Assembly: GCF_007289895.1 (NCBI RefSeq) | Contig: NZ_CP041660.1 | Location: forward strand, 2,108,001 to 2,172,000 | Origin: Catenovulum sediminis | Lineage (GTDB): Bacteria; Pseudomonadota; Gammaproteobacteria; Enterobacterales; Alteromonadaceae | Direction: 5' to 3' | Length of the DNA: 64,000 bases | Shown: positions 26,711 through 35,786 of the stretch, in pieces | Layout: every line of letters starts with the position of its first letter | Numbering within the stretch: position 1 is the stretch's first letter | Made by a program: the position numbers and the translations under genes | Notes under the pieces: model-generated | The model's input: only the letters and a program-made list of their open reading frames with translations | Database searches by the model: none | Told to the model about the DNA's origin: nothing

Positions 26711-28625
26711 TTGTTTTTTGAACGCTGAGTTTGCATACGTATTCAACTACTTAGACGGAAGTTTGCGCGACAGAGAATTAAACTTCTCAAGTGGATTTAA
26801 AAACTATAAAGAAGATTATCAATATGATGCGCTTCGTCGTTTAAAAGAACGAAAACTGAATCTAGACGGTTCAATAGCATACGAAAACTACGGCTACAAT
26901 GGCTTTGGCGACTTTACCAACAAAAATGGTAAAAACTTCCAATTTGACGATGCGAATAGACACCGGCCTAGCGGATATGATGGTAACGCATTTGCCTATA
27001 ACCTAAATGGTGATATGACATATGCACAAGGTAATACCATAGGTTATTACAGCTTTAATAAACCAAGCAAAATAACCAAAAACGATACCACTTGGACAGA
27101 GTTTGTATACGGCATGCAACACGCCAGATATTACCGCCATGACGTGCGCGCCAGTGAAAACAAACACACTTTATATTTAGGCACTGCAGAAAAGGTGTAT
27201 ACCACAACCGGTAGCAGGCACAGTTTTGAATATAAGTTTTATATTGGCAACATAGTTATCACCGAAAGCACCAACAATAGCCAAAGTCAAGAAAACTATT
27301 TACATAAAGACCATTTGGGCAGCCCAGTAACTATTACCGACAAAGCTGGCTTAGTGGTACAACGTACTGTTTACGACCCTTGGGGCAAAAGTAGTAGCAT
27401 CAGTGGTGGTTATTCAGGTATCAGCAACCTAATTGAAAGCCGCACTTTTACCGGGCATGAATCTATAGATGATTTAAATATCATCCATATGAATGGTCGA
27501 ATATACGAACCCTCGTTAGGCCGATTTTTACAGGCAGACCCATTTATCCAATCGCCGAAAAATGGTCAAAATTATAACCGTTACAGTTATGTATTGAATA
27601 ACCCGTTAAGCCATACCGACCCAAGTGGATACTTTTTTAAGAAAATGCTGAAAGGGTTAATGGAATTAACAGGAACTCGACCACTGCTAAGGTCATTGGC
27701 AAAAAATAAGTATTTGAATTTTATTGCGCAAGTTGCGGCATGTGGTTTAGGTGGGCCAATAGGCTGTGCCGCTTATGCAGGCGCCCAAACCTTTGCGGTG
27801 ACTGGCAGTTTAAATGCCTCAATCAAAGCCGGTGCAATCGCTTATGGGACAGCAAAAACATTGCAAAGTATAGGTCAATACTTTGACGGTTTGGATGCAA
27901 GCCGAGGTTGTGCAATAGATACTTATAACTTTGGAGGCAACTGGCTAACAACGGGTGAAATAGCGCAACAAATAACAGCGCATGCAGTGGTGGGTGGCGT
28001 AAGTGCCGAATTACAAGGCGGCAAATTTGGCCATGGATTTTTTGCAGCGGGTGTTACAAAGGGCGCAGGTGGTTTTATGTTGCCGGGTGGTTCAAACTTA
28101 TCGACAGGTGAAATAATAGGTGGAACAATTGCCTCAGCGGTGATTGGTGGTACAGCGTCTGTTATTGCTGGCGGTAAATTTGAAAATGGCGCAAAAACCG
28201 CTGCTTTTCAGTATTTGTTTAATCAGGCGTCTATTGCGGCAATGTCAAGTGTAGTAGGTAAAGCCTCTGATTTTATTGATAAAGTTACGAAGGCTAAGAA
28301 TTCTTTTGAAGCAGTATCCAATGATCCAAATGCGTTGGCATTAGAGGTTGTAAAATGGACACCAGAAGTGTTTTTTGCTGCGTTGCAAACAAGCGCTTTC
28401 GCCTCCTTAACTGCTTCGCTCAGCGTTATTGGTATTCAATTGGAGCTACTAAATGGTTCTTCTGCTGAGAGTATTGGTCGTATGTTTTTACGTCAGGCAC
28501 TTATCCAGCATGGCAATGAGCTTGGTGTGCAAAAAGTAATTGAACTACAAAACAGAATAGGGTCAAAGCTCGGTTATGTATACACGGTTCTGAAAGTTCA
28601 CATGCTTAAATATCACACCAAATAG
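26711..28625 (+). CDS. 5'-truncated RHS-repeat protein with C-terminal toxin-like tip
   Basis: Reading begins right after the lysR stop with no proper start; the frame is open back into lysR (TTG at 26685). About residues 1-310 are YD-repeat sequence ending in the RHS core signature (KDHLGSPVTITD, YDPWGKSS, NGRIYEPSLGRFLQADPF, YSYVLNNPLSHTDPSGY). A Gly/Ala-rich pretoxin-like region follows (GGTASVIAGGKFENGAKTAAF). The last about 130 residues are a variable tip I do not recognise. Full RHS proteins are several times longer and exported, so this is an orphan tip rather than a complete toxin. Confidence 0.8.
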
Positions 28626-28635
28626 AGGATGGGTT

Positions 28636-29109
28636 ATGAATAGTATTGTTTTGGTTTTCAGTTTATTTCTTGTATTGATATTTGATGCGGAAGCTGCTCA
28701 GCAAAGAGAAATTTTTACTTTGATAAGCAATAAAGATATCAACAAATTAACTGAATATTACAAAACTAATCCAATTAAAGAGATTGAATTCTCCAACTTG
28801 CTAAACTCTAATGTCTCGGTTGTAGTTTTCGCAGCAATGGAAAGCAATTCGGAGATATTGTCATTTTATGCAAGGCAAGGATTCGATTTACGAAAGCGGC
28901 ATGAGGAATTTGAGTTCCAATTAGGGGGGAACTTGCTTCATGATGCTGCAAGCGGCTGCAATATGGACACATTCAGTTATCTAGTTAGTGAAGGATTGGA
29001 TTTGCAAGAACCAAATGATAAAGGATATGTACCCTTGGATATTGCCAGAATGTTTCAATGTCCAAGCATCGAGCAGTTCATACTTGAAAAATTAAACCTA
29101 GCAAAATAA
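28636..29109 (+). CDS. Ankyrin-like protein, candidate RHS immunity protein
   Basis: A 157-residue protein starting 10 bp after the RHS tip behind GAGGATGG, the position normally taken by the cognate immunity gene. It has a signal peptide (MNSIVLVFSLFLVLIFDAEA) and ankyrin-like repeats: VVVFAAMESNSEILSFYARQ, GGNLLHDAASGCNMDTFSYL and GYVPLDIARMFQC. Its last codons (NLAK and stop) come from a duplicated piece of RHS coding sequence that begins about 29093, so the original C-terminus may have been replaced. The immunity role is inferred from position alone. Confidence 0.65.
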   Translation: MNSIVLVFSLFLVLIFDAEAAQQREIFTLISNKDINKLTEYYKTNPIKEIEFSNLLNSNVSVVVFAAMESNSEILSFYARQGFDLRKRHEEFEFQLGGNLLHDAASGCNMDTFSYLVSEGLDLQEPNDKGYVPLDIARMFQCPSIEQFILEKLNLAK

Positions 29110-29365
29110 CTAAAAACGATACCACTTGGACAGAGTTTGTATACGGCATGCAACACGCCAGATATTACCGCCATGACGTGCGCGGCAGTAAAAACAAACA
29201 CACTTTGTATTTAGGCACTGCAGAAAAGGTGTATACCACAACCGGTAACAGGCACAGTTTTGAATATAAGTTTTATATTGGCAACATAGTTATCACCGAA
29301 AGCACCAACAATAGCCAAAGTCAAGAAAACTATTTACACAAAGGCCACCTAGGCAGCCTAGTTAC
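29093..29365 (+). pseudogene. Duplicated RHS core fragment
   Basis: Bases about 29093-29365 repeat about 27055-27335 of the RHS gene at very high identity, including the segment encoding TWTEFVYGMQHARYYRHDVR and YLHKDHLGS (here YLHKGHLGS). The copy breaks off before the PxxG/DPWG core signature, where IS3 sequence begins. It has no start of its own. It marks tip displacement by homologous recombination between RHS copies. Confidence 0.8.
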
Positions 29366-29437
29366 CAAAGAAGGCATTCTGCACTGGGTTATATGACACC
29401 ACACCAGAAGTATATTGAAATGAAAAATGCCGCTTAG
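29366..29437 (+). mobile_element. IS3-family transposase remnant (C-terminus)
   Basis: In one frame these bases encode QRRHSALGYMTPHQKYIEMK followed by three residues and a stop. RRHSALGYxTP is the C-terminal signature of IS3-family OrfB DDE transposases. Only this tail is left, fused directly to the RHS fragment, so one boundary of a former insertion or deletion is at about 29365. I could not find the other end or intact terminal repeats. Confidence 0.75.
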
Positions 29438-29468
29438 AATTTCTACAGTAAAAGTTGACCATTGCAAC

Positions 29469-29759
29469 TTAGGTGGTGTGATAAATCTCTTCAACGTCAT
29501 CAGCTGTGTATTCTTGCTGTGCTTGCCACAGATCATACTTGGTTTGCTGATTGATCCAAGATTGAGCGGTTCCACCAAAAGCTTTGGCTAACTTAATAGC
29601 TACTTTAGGCGTAATGCCACGGCGACCATTCACAATTTCGCTTAGTGCCGCTCTGGTCATGCTCATTTTTTCAGCCGTGCCTTTGATGTCCAATTCTAAT
29701 GGCTCAAGGTACAACTCTTTTAAAGTTTCACCTGGGTGTGGTGGGTTAAACATCTGCAT
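29469..29759 (-). CDS. higA: HigA-type antitoxin
   Basis: A 96-residue XRE-type protein of the HigA antidote family, with HPGETLKELYLEPL at the start and the helix-turn-helix block KMSMTRAALSEIVNGRRGIT. HigA neutralises the HigB mRNA interferase and represses its own operon. It lies 11 bp downstream of the toxin gene on the same strand. The higBA order (toxin first) is typical of this family and opposite to most toxin-antitoxin pairs. Confidence 0.92.
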   Translation of the reverse strand: MQMFNPPHPGETLKELYLEPLELDIKGTAEKMSMTRAALSEIVNGRRGITPKVAIKLAKAFGGTAQSWINQQTKYDLWQAQQEYTADDVEEIYHTT

Positions 29760-29770
29760 AATATCTTCCT

Positions 29771-30049
29771 CTAATGGTAATCAAGGTAGTCAACAACCTC
29801 CGCATCACCGTTTTCAAACTTGAATGTTACTCGCCAGTTGCCGCTGACAGTAACAGCATAGTGGTTTTGTAACTCACCCTGAAGAGGGTGTAGCCTCGAA
29901 CCGGGATACCTCATATCTTCAATATCCGTTGCTGAATCCAGCTTGGCTAATATGTTTCTCAATCTTTTAACGTGGTCTTGCTTTACGCCTTTCGTGTTAC
30001 CGGTCGTGAACAGAGTCTCCAGACCTTTATGTTTAAATGATTTAATCAT
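29771..30049 (-). CDS. higB: HigB-type toxin (RelE superfamily)
   Basis: A 92-residue RelE/HigB-like protein, predicted to cleave ribosome-bound mRNA. Family blocks are MIKSFKHKGLETLFTTG, the MRYPGSRLHPLQGEL segment and the C-terminal WRVTFKFENGDAEVVDYLDYH. It precedes higA by 11 bp with its own promoter upstream. Both reading frames are intact, so the module is probably functional, although it sits in otherwise decayed sequence. Confidence 0.93.
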   Translation of the reverse strand: MIKSFKHKGLETLFTTGNTKGVKQDHVKRLRNILAKLDSATDIEDMRYPGSRLHPLQGELQNHYAVTVSGNWRVTFKFENGDAEVVDYLDYH

Positions 30050-30075
30050 CCCAATAGCCTTTTAGTTATGTCTTG

Positions 30076-30104
30076 AGTGTATCGCGTATCGATACGTGAG
30101 TCAA
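30076..30104 (-). promoter_or_regulatory. higBA promoter with internal palindrome
   Basis: On the minus strand, TTGACT (30099-30104), exactly 17 bases and TACACT (30076-30081) make a good sigma-70 promoter. The spacer contains the perfect 12-base palindrome CGTATCGATACG (30085-30096), placed where a bound HigA or HigBA complex would block RNA polymerase. Operator identity is inferred. Confidence 0.7.
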
Positions 30105-30159
30105 TCGGCCGCATGAAATACTTTCCACTGCTGAAGGGTCGTAAAGCCTGAACGCCTAT

Positions 30160-30280
30160 ATGAATAATATTGTTTTGGCTTTCAGTTTATTTTTGTATTC
30201 ACTAACCATAACCGATAAAACCAGATTAGTAGTACAACGCACGGTTTATAACCCATGTGGAAAATCAGTCGTCATACAGC
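30160..30280 (+). pseudogene. Debris of immunity-gene start fused to RHS core
   Basis: Bases 30160-30203 closely match the first 40-odd bases of the ankyrin-like gene (28636 onward, ATGAATA-TATTGTTTTGG). Bases about 30203-30280 then resemble the RHS core at about 27333-27410, the part encoding VVQRTVYDPWG. So a second rearranged copy of the same locus once lay here, on the far side of higBA. No open frame remains. Confidence 0.6.
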
Positions 30281-30375
30281 GCGAAAAATTCAGGTAAACC
30301 AAAAATAGCAGTCCTAGACTATACTCAATGAGCAGGCGGAAACGCTCTGCAACTGGGCAAAGAAAAGGGTAGGGT

Positions 30376-33300
30376 ATGGTCACATTTAGTTTATATATTT
30401 TTTTGTACATAGCGCTGGTTATTGTCTTGGTCAGCGCTTTGTTTGCTTGGACTAAATGTAAGGACTGGAGCGTACCGCTGGCCTCTTCGGCTTTAGTGTT
30501 GTTACTCATAGATGCCTGGGTGCAGCAAATGTCAGCCTCGTATTGGGTGGCGCTTGTTGTTCTATCATTGCTGGTGGCTTTGTTAAATTCTAAATTTAAC
30601 GCAAAAAAACATTTTGTGCTGCGTGATTATGTCAGTTTGAGCTTGTTTGTTATCGGCGTGGCCTTATTAACTTTGAGCGAACCTTTATTTTTTGGTGGAC
30701 TATGTTGTATATACGCAGCTGTGGTCTATGTGCAAAATAACCTGACTTCAATCTCAAACCGTTTTCGCCATCACCATGCCCTGATTGTGACTCTGAGCTC
30801 ATTTGCACTGATAGTTGCGTTTACCTACACATTAGAGTTAAAACAACAAACATTTAAGCAGCAAAAATTAACTTTGATATCGAGTCATATTGAGCAGCTT
30901 TTTACACAAAGATGGCAAAGCTTGCGTTATGCTTTAGTCCGCTTAAACGAACGAGTCAACTCTCCACAGCAGTATATAGATAGTCGTTATCACACCATAG
31001 ATGCCAAAAATTACGTTAATCAAATCGATGCGATAGTGGCGATAGCCCGTGTAAACCCAACGCAAATCGAGTGGCAAATACCGGAAAAAAGCGAGTTCAC
31101 TGCCAAGTTTAAATCGGTGGTGAAGTTAATCGAAAGGGGAGAAAAAATATCGTACCTACACAGTGGAAAACATAAACAGTTAACCGAGAACCAATTATTG
31201 ATTGTTTTTCCTGTTCATGACTCTAATTCGCACCTGATGATACTTGTAGATCAGCAAAAATTATGGGCACCACTTACAAAATATGCAGCATCAGAAAGTG
31301 TGTGGCTTAACGTGCGATTGGCTTTAGCACAGCCGTTTATCCAACAACTACAAATGCCCGATGCAGCGAAATGGCACGACTTTTCTGCAACACAACCCAA
31401 TTGGCAATTGCAAGTGACATTTATGCCTAAACGTGAAATCAACTTAACTTTATTTGATAGCAATTATGTACTTGTTTTGGGGTTTGCGTGCAGTTGTTTG
31501 TTTGGTTTGGTGGTGTATTTGTTTTTAGTGACTCGCCGGCAATCCAGAGCACTAAAACAGAAAATTGAGGAACGCGAAGAGCTGCATGCTAAATTTATTA
31601 CCGAAAAAAACAGAACGGAGATATCGGCAGAAGTTTCGGCTTTGGGCGTATGGGAGTGGGACGTTAAAAGCGGTGCATTGGTGTGGGATAGTAAAATGCA
31701 TGATATATATGAAACCCCGCAAGCTATTCAAGACAACCTGGGATACGCCTTTTGGCAACAAAGCGTGCACCCTGAAGATATTAGAAATGCTGAGCAGACG
31801 ATAGCCAATGCGTTAGATAGTAAATCAGAGTGGAATTATGAATTTAGAATTATTACTCCGAGTAAAGTTTGCAAATATGTTAAGGCCAATGCGCGCCCGA
31901 TATTAAACGAGCAAAGAGAGGTGATAAAACTCGTGGGTGGTAATATGGACATCACTCACGAACGTACGTTAGAAGCGCGTTTACTCGAAGCTAAAGAAGC
32001 GGCAGAGCAGGCTAATCATGCAAAATCAACCTTTCTGGCAAATATGAGTCATGAAATCAGAACGCCCATGAATGGTGTTATTGGCATTACAGAATTACTG
32101 CAAACAACAGAATTAACGGCGCAGCAGCAAGATTATTTAAATATGATTGCAAGTTCAGCAGAGTCATTGTTGGGTTTGCTAAATAATATTTTAGATATTT
32201 CCAAAGTTGAATCAGGCCAATTAGAAATAGAGCGTACGCCATTTTATTTTGCCGAGCGCACCGGTGATGCAATTAAAAGCTTTGCGCCCTTGGCGCATAG
32301 CAAAAATATCAGCCTTGATTTTTATATCTCACCGGATATTCCAGATTGTGTATTAGGTGACCCCGTTCGTTTGAATCAAATTATTTTTAACCTAGTCGGT
32401 AATGCAGTGAAGTTTACTGCTAAAGGCGGTGTAACGGTTGAAATGTTAAGAGATGAGCAGCAAAGTGCAGCTGCAGATACCTCGTTTACGTTACAAATTG
32501 TCGTCAGTGATACGGGATGTGGTATTTCAGACGATGAACAGGCCAAGATATTTGAACCATTTAAACAAGCTGACAGTTCCACCACACGCAAGTACGGAGG
32601 TTCTGGATTAGGATTAACGATAGTGCAGCAACTTGTGGCTTTATTGGGCGGAAACCTTGAACTCATTAGTGAGAAAAAACTGGGAAGCAAGTTTATTATT
32701 AGTCTCCCTATGCTTGAATCCGACGAATGCGAAAAGCATGACGAAGCGCCCTGGCAACGTACGAAAAATGCTTTTAAAGGCTTAAAATGTTTAGTCGTCG
32801 ATGACAATGAAATTAACCGCCGCTGGCTAAAAGACATGATGACGGCTTGGGGGTGTAAAGTAGATCTGGCAAACTCAGGCAAGCAAGCTTTTAACCTAAT
32901 AAAACACAGTAACAAAAACGGCAATTTATATGATGTATTGTTACTCGATAACTTAATGCCGGGTATGACAGGCGTTGAGCTGATTAAAGAACTTACGCAG
33001 CAAAATCAAACTTGGCCAAGCGTGATTATGATGTTGTCTTCTTCTATCGTATCAAGTGATTATTCTGAACTTACAGCGCTTGGTATTGATGAAATTCTTA
33101 CCAAACCAGTTAAACAATCTGAAATTTTTAACAGTATCCTTGCACTTGTTGATGTTAATCAAGCGCCAGATGAAAGGGAACCGGAAAGCCAACAACCGCT
33201 TGCTAAATCCTTGAATATTTTGGTGGCTGAAGATAATTTTGTAAATCAGAAATTACTGAAGGAGTTACTCGAAAGTCGCGAGCACAATGTGACCATAGTG

Positions 33301-34020
33301 AATGATGGTATTGAGGCACAATACCACGCAAAAACAGGCGCTTATGACCTCATTTTAATGGATGTGCAAATGCCAAATATGGACGGACTAGAGGCCACAA
33401 AACGTATTCGAGCGTTTGAGCAAACTTCAGATATTAATAATTGGATTATTGGTTTGACGGCGAATGCACTCAAAGGAGATAAGGAATTGTGTTTGCAAGC
33501 TGGTATGGATTTATATATGACTAAGCCTATTAATGGTGCGAAACTTATCTCGATAATAGAAAAAGGGCCAGTCAGTGAACGTTTGAAAAGTAATAAAAAG
33601 TTACAAGACGCCCCCAGTGATGCGCCTCTCAACTCTGGATATTCTGCAAGTCAATACTATGCTCAAATAGATAACACTGCCTTATTTGATTTGGAACGTG
33701 GTTTGTTATCAACTGGCAACGATAACGCGCTTTTAGATGATGTAATCGCATTGGTTTTATCAGTGCTTCCTGAGATCACGTCTGAATTGCAAGAAGCTAT
33801 GGAAAATTATGAAGAACAAAAATTTAAAGCTGGTTTGCATAAATTAAAAGGCATGCTTGGAAACTTGGCAAACAATTGCGTGACAGAAATCATCGCAGAC
33901 TTGGAATACAGCCCAAGTGGCGAACATGGACTCGAATTAAGCGAAAAAATGGCGGTTACACAACACTTAATCGATAAGTTGTCTAATGAACTACAAAACT
34001 ACAACGAAAAAGGCAATTAA
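30376..34020 (+). CDS. Hybrid sensor histidine kinase with two receivers and Hpt
   Basis: A 1214-residue phosphorelay kinase. Order: several N-terminal membrane helices (about residues 1-155); an extracytoplasmic sensor region (about 155-365); a membrane helix (about 368-392); PAS (about 410-530, with WEWDV and HPEDI); HisKA (FLANMSHEIRTPMNGVIG, about 553); HATPase (NLVGNAVKFT, GSGLGLTIV); receiver 1 (VLLLDNLMPGMTG); receiver 2 (LILMDVQMPNMDG); and a C-terminal Hpt domain (LHKLKGMLG). The layout resembles BarA-type kinases but the sensor differs. It lies 5 bp upstream of a REC-GGDEF gene, the likely phosphate receiver. Confidence 0.9.
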   Translation: MVTFSLYIFLYIALVIVLVSALFAWTKCKDWSVPLASSALVLLLIDAWVQQMSASYWVALVVLSLLVALLNSKFNAKKHFVLRDYVSLSLFVIGVALLTLSEPLFFGGLCCIYAAVVYVQNNLTSISNRFRHHHALIVTLSSFALIVAFTYTLELKQQTFKQQKLTLISSHIEQLFTQRWQSLRYALVRLNERVNSPQQYIDSRYHTIDAKNYVNQIDAIVAIARVNPTQIEWQIPEKSEFTAKFKSVVKLIERGEKISYLHSGKHKQLTENQLLIVFPVHDSNSHLMILVDQQKLWAPLTKYAASESVWLNVRLALAQPFIQQLQMPDAAKWHDFSATQPNWQLQVTFMPKREINLTLFDSNYVLVLGFACSCLFGLVVYLFLVTRRQSRALKQKIEEREELHAKFITEKNRTEISAEVSALGVWEWDVKSGALVWDSKMHDIYETPQAIQDNLGYAFWQQSVHPEDIRNAEQTIANALDSKSEWNYEFRIITPSKVCKYVKANARPILNEQREVIKLVGGNMDITHERTLEARLLEAKEAAEQANHAKSTFLANMSHEIRTPMNGVIGITELLQTTELTAQQQDYLNMIASSAESLLGLLNNILDISKVESGQLEIERTPFYFAERTGDAIKSFAPLAHSKNISLDFYISPDIPDCVLGDPVRLNQIIFNLVGNAVKFTAKGGVTVEMLRDEQQSAAADTSFTLQIVVSDTGCGISDDEQAKIFEPFKQADSSTTRKYGGSGLGLTIVQQLVALLGGNLELISEKKLGSKFIISLPMLESDECEKHDEAPWQRTKNAFKGLKCLVVDDNEINRRWLKDMMTAWGCKVDLANSGKQAFNLIKHSNKNGNLYDVLLLDNLMPGMTGVELIKELTQQNQTWPSVIMMLSSSIVSSDYSELTALGIDEILTKPVKQSEIFNSILALVDVNQAPDEREPESQQPLAKSLNILVAEDNFVNQKLLKELLESREHNVTIVNDGIEAQYHAKTGAYDLILMDVQMPNMDGLEATKRIRAFEQTSDINNWIIGLTANALKGDKELCLQAGMDLYMTKPINGAKLISIIEKGPVSERLKSNKKLQDAPSDAPLNSGYSASQYYAQIDNTALFDLERGLLSTGNDNALLDDVIALVLSVLPEITSELQEAMENYEEQKFKAGLHKLKGMLGNLANNCVTEIIADLEYSPSGEHGLELSEKMAVTQHLIDKLSNELQNYNEKGN

Positions 34021-34025
34021 ATGGT

Positions 34026-34934
34026 ATGAGTAGTGTTAACAAGCTGAAGGTTTTAATTGCGGATGACGATCTCATTACGCGCATGTTGCTGCAAAGAAAC
34101 TTAACGGCATGGGGGTATCAGGTACATGTTGCGTCTGATGGCGAGCAAGCATGGGATATTGTGAATGCGGAAGACAATCTGCGCCTTTTTATTGTTGATT
34201 GGGGGATGCCAAAGTTAGATGGTTTAGAGTTTTGTCGCACTTTGAAATCCGAATGTGACTACTTTTTATATATTATTATGTTAACCGGACGAAGCGGCAC
34301 GGATAACATTGTTGAAGCCATGTCAGGTGGTGCTGATGATTTCGTCACTAAACCTTTTGTTGCTGAAGAGCTGCGTGTTCGTTTGCAAGTGGGAGAGCGG
34401 ATATTAGAACAAGAAAAAAAATTGGAGTTTTATGCAAACCGAGATTATCTAACGGGTGCATGGAACAGAAGAGTGATACTAAATCATTTGCGTGAAGAGT
34501 GGGAGCGTAGCGTCAGGGAGCGCACGAAACTGAGTGTGGTGATATTTGATTTGGATATGTTTAAACAAATTAATGACCGGTATGGGCATCAAGCGGGAGA
34601 CCAAGCAATCAGTGTATTTTGTTCTATCGTAATGGGTAATATTAGGCCTTATGATAAATTAGGCCGCTACGGAGGTGAGGAGTTTCTTCTGGTATTGCCG
34701 AACACCCACGAGCAAGAAGCAGTTTTAGTTGCAGAGCGGTGCTGCACTCAAGTAGCGGATGTGAACATACCCTTACCTGGACAAGATACACTAACCGTGA
34801 CGGTGAGTGCAGGGGTTGCAATCAGTGATGCGGGTAACCCGCCAATGAATGATTTATTTAAAAACTGCGACAAAGCGCTTTATCAAGCAAAAAATAACGG
34901 TCGAAATCAAGTGGTTTTATATAAGCAGAGTTAA
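34026..34934 (+). CDS. Diguanylate cyclase, REC-GGDEF
   Basis: Response regulator with c-di-GMP synthase output, 302 residues; the layout is PleD-like with one receiver. The receiver has LIADDDL and the phosphoacceptor Asp in FIVDWGMPKLDG. The GGDEF domain has the active motif GGEEF, and RPYD lies five residues before it, fitting an I-site for product inhibition. It follows the hybrid kinase by 5 bp and precedes the BLUF gene by 4 bp, so the three are probably one operon coupling phosphorelay, light and c-di-GMP. Confidence 0.93.
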   Translation: MSSVNKLKVLIADDDLITRMLLQRNLTAWGYQVHVASDGEQAWDIVNAEDNLRLFIVDWGMPKLDGLEFCRTLKSECDYFLYIIMLTGRSGTDNIVEAMSGGADDFVTKPFVAEELRVRLQVGERILEQEKKLEFYANRDYLTGAWNRRVILNHLREEWERSVRERTKLSVVIFDLDMFKQINDRYGHQAGDQAISVFCSIVMGNIRPYDKLGRYGGEEFLLVLPNTHEQEAVLVAERCCTQVADVNIPLPGQDTLTVTVSAGVAISDAGNPPMNDLFKNCDKALYQAKNNGRNQVVLYKQS

Positions 34935-34938
34935 GTGT

Positions 34939-35355
34939 ATGCAAATAGTGAGACTGATTTATCATAGCTTGGCCAGTTACAACCTGAGTAAAAGTGAAAT
35001 TAAACAAATACAGCAGTGTTCAAGTCAGTTTAACGCGATAAATAAAGTTACCGGTATGTTGGTTTATGACAATTTAAGGTTTTTACAACTACTCGAAGGG
35101 GAAACTGTTGTAATTAATGATTTATATAACCGAATTGTGAATGATAAAAGGCATAATTGTGTACAGCTCGTTCATTTTGGTGAGTTAAATAATAGAAGGT
35201 TTACAGAATGGTCAATGGGCGTTGCTTATATGCCGGTATCTAAAAAAACATTTGTTGAGTCAAAATACGGTGGATTTTTCCCTGATAAATTCAACGCATA
35301 TGAGGCTACTCGGTATTTGCAGGAGGTGAGAGAGTTTGCCGTCGAAAGCATGTAA
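34939..35355 (+). CDS. BLUF-domain blue-light photoreceptor
   Basis: A 138-residue FAD-binding blue-light sensor made of a BLUF domain with a short C-terminal helix. Key residues of the AppA family are present: Tyr8 (LIYHSLAS), Asn32, Gln50 (RFLQLLEG), Trp91 and Met93 (FTEWSMG). The Tyr-Gln pair drives the light-induced hydrogen-bond switch in known BLUF proteins. There is no output domain, so it must act by binding a partner. The nearest candidates are the cyclase and hybrid kinase just upstream. ATG 34939 was chosen because it starts the BLUF fold; the frame is open further upstream inside the cyclase gene. Confidence 0.93.
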   Translation: MQIVRLIYHSLASYNLSKSEIKQIQQCSSQFNAINKVTGMLVYDNLRFLQLLEGETVVINDLYNRIVNDKRHNCVQLVHFGELNNRRFTEWSMGVAYMPVSKKTFVESKYGGFFPDKFNAYEATRYLQEVREFAVESM

Positions 35356-35421
35356 TCAACGAGTGATGAGGTTTAATGTAACCATACCATCACTGCGATA
35401 ATTACCATTTTAAGCTGTTGT

Positions 35422-35610
35422 TTAGATTAACCAAAATACCAAAAAGGCGATTAAGCTAGAAACACCAAAAAATGCATATTCGATGCGTGCCATAACCAAC
35501 TGGTCACGGTTATCAGACTTTTCAATTACACCCAATACAACGAAGGTGATAAACATAGCTAATGCAAGCAAAGTTGCATTAACTTCAAGCGCGCTGATTA
35601 AATTTTCCAT
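35422..35610 (-). CDS. Small two-helix membrane protein, function unknown
   Basis: A 62-residue protein with two predicted membrane helices (about residues 12-28 and 45-61) joined by a charged loop (EKSDNRDQLVMARIEYA). I do not recognise a family. It stands alone on the minus strand between plus-strand genes. The hydrophobic pattern and the ATG support a real gene, but homology evidence is lacking. Confidence 0.5.
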   Translation of the reverse strand: MENLISALEVNATLLALAMFITFVVLGVIEKSDNRDQLVMARIEYAFFGVSSLIAFLVFWLI

Positions 35611-35786
35611 TGTGCTTCAACCCAGAAATAAAATTAAACTGCTAAATATGGTGCGTATTTTAATGAATGAGTGCCTAAAAAAACAAGTTTAATTGGTTTA
35701 AATCTGATCAAGCGTCAGTTTTCTTGCAATTTTAACGCAAACTCCGCATTATTTTGCGCTTTTTGAGTCAATCTCCAGAGGTATTT

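Noticed and set aside
29148..29396. An 82-codon open frame as a separate gene
   Set aside because: It is an internal piece of duplicated RHS sequence running out of frame into IS3 debris, without a ribosome-binding site.
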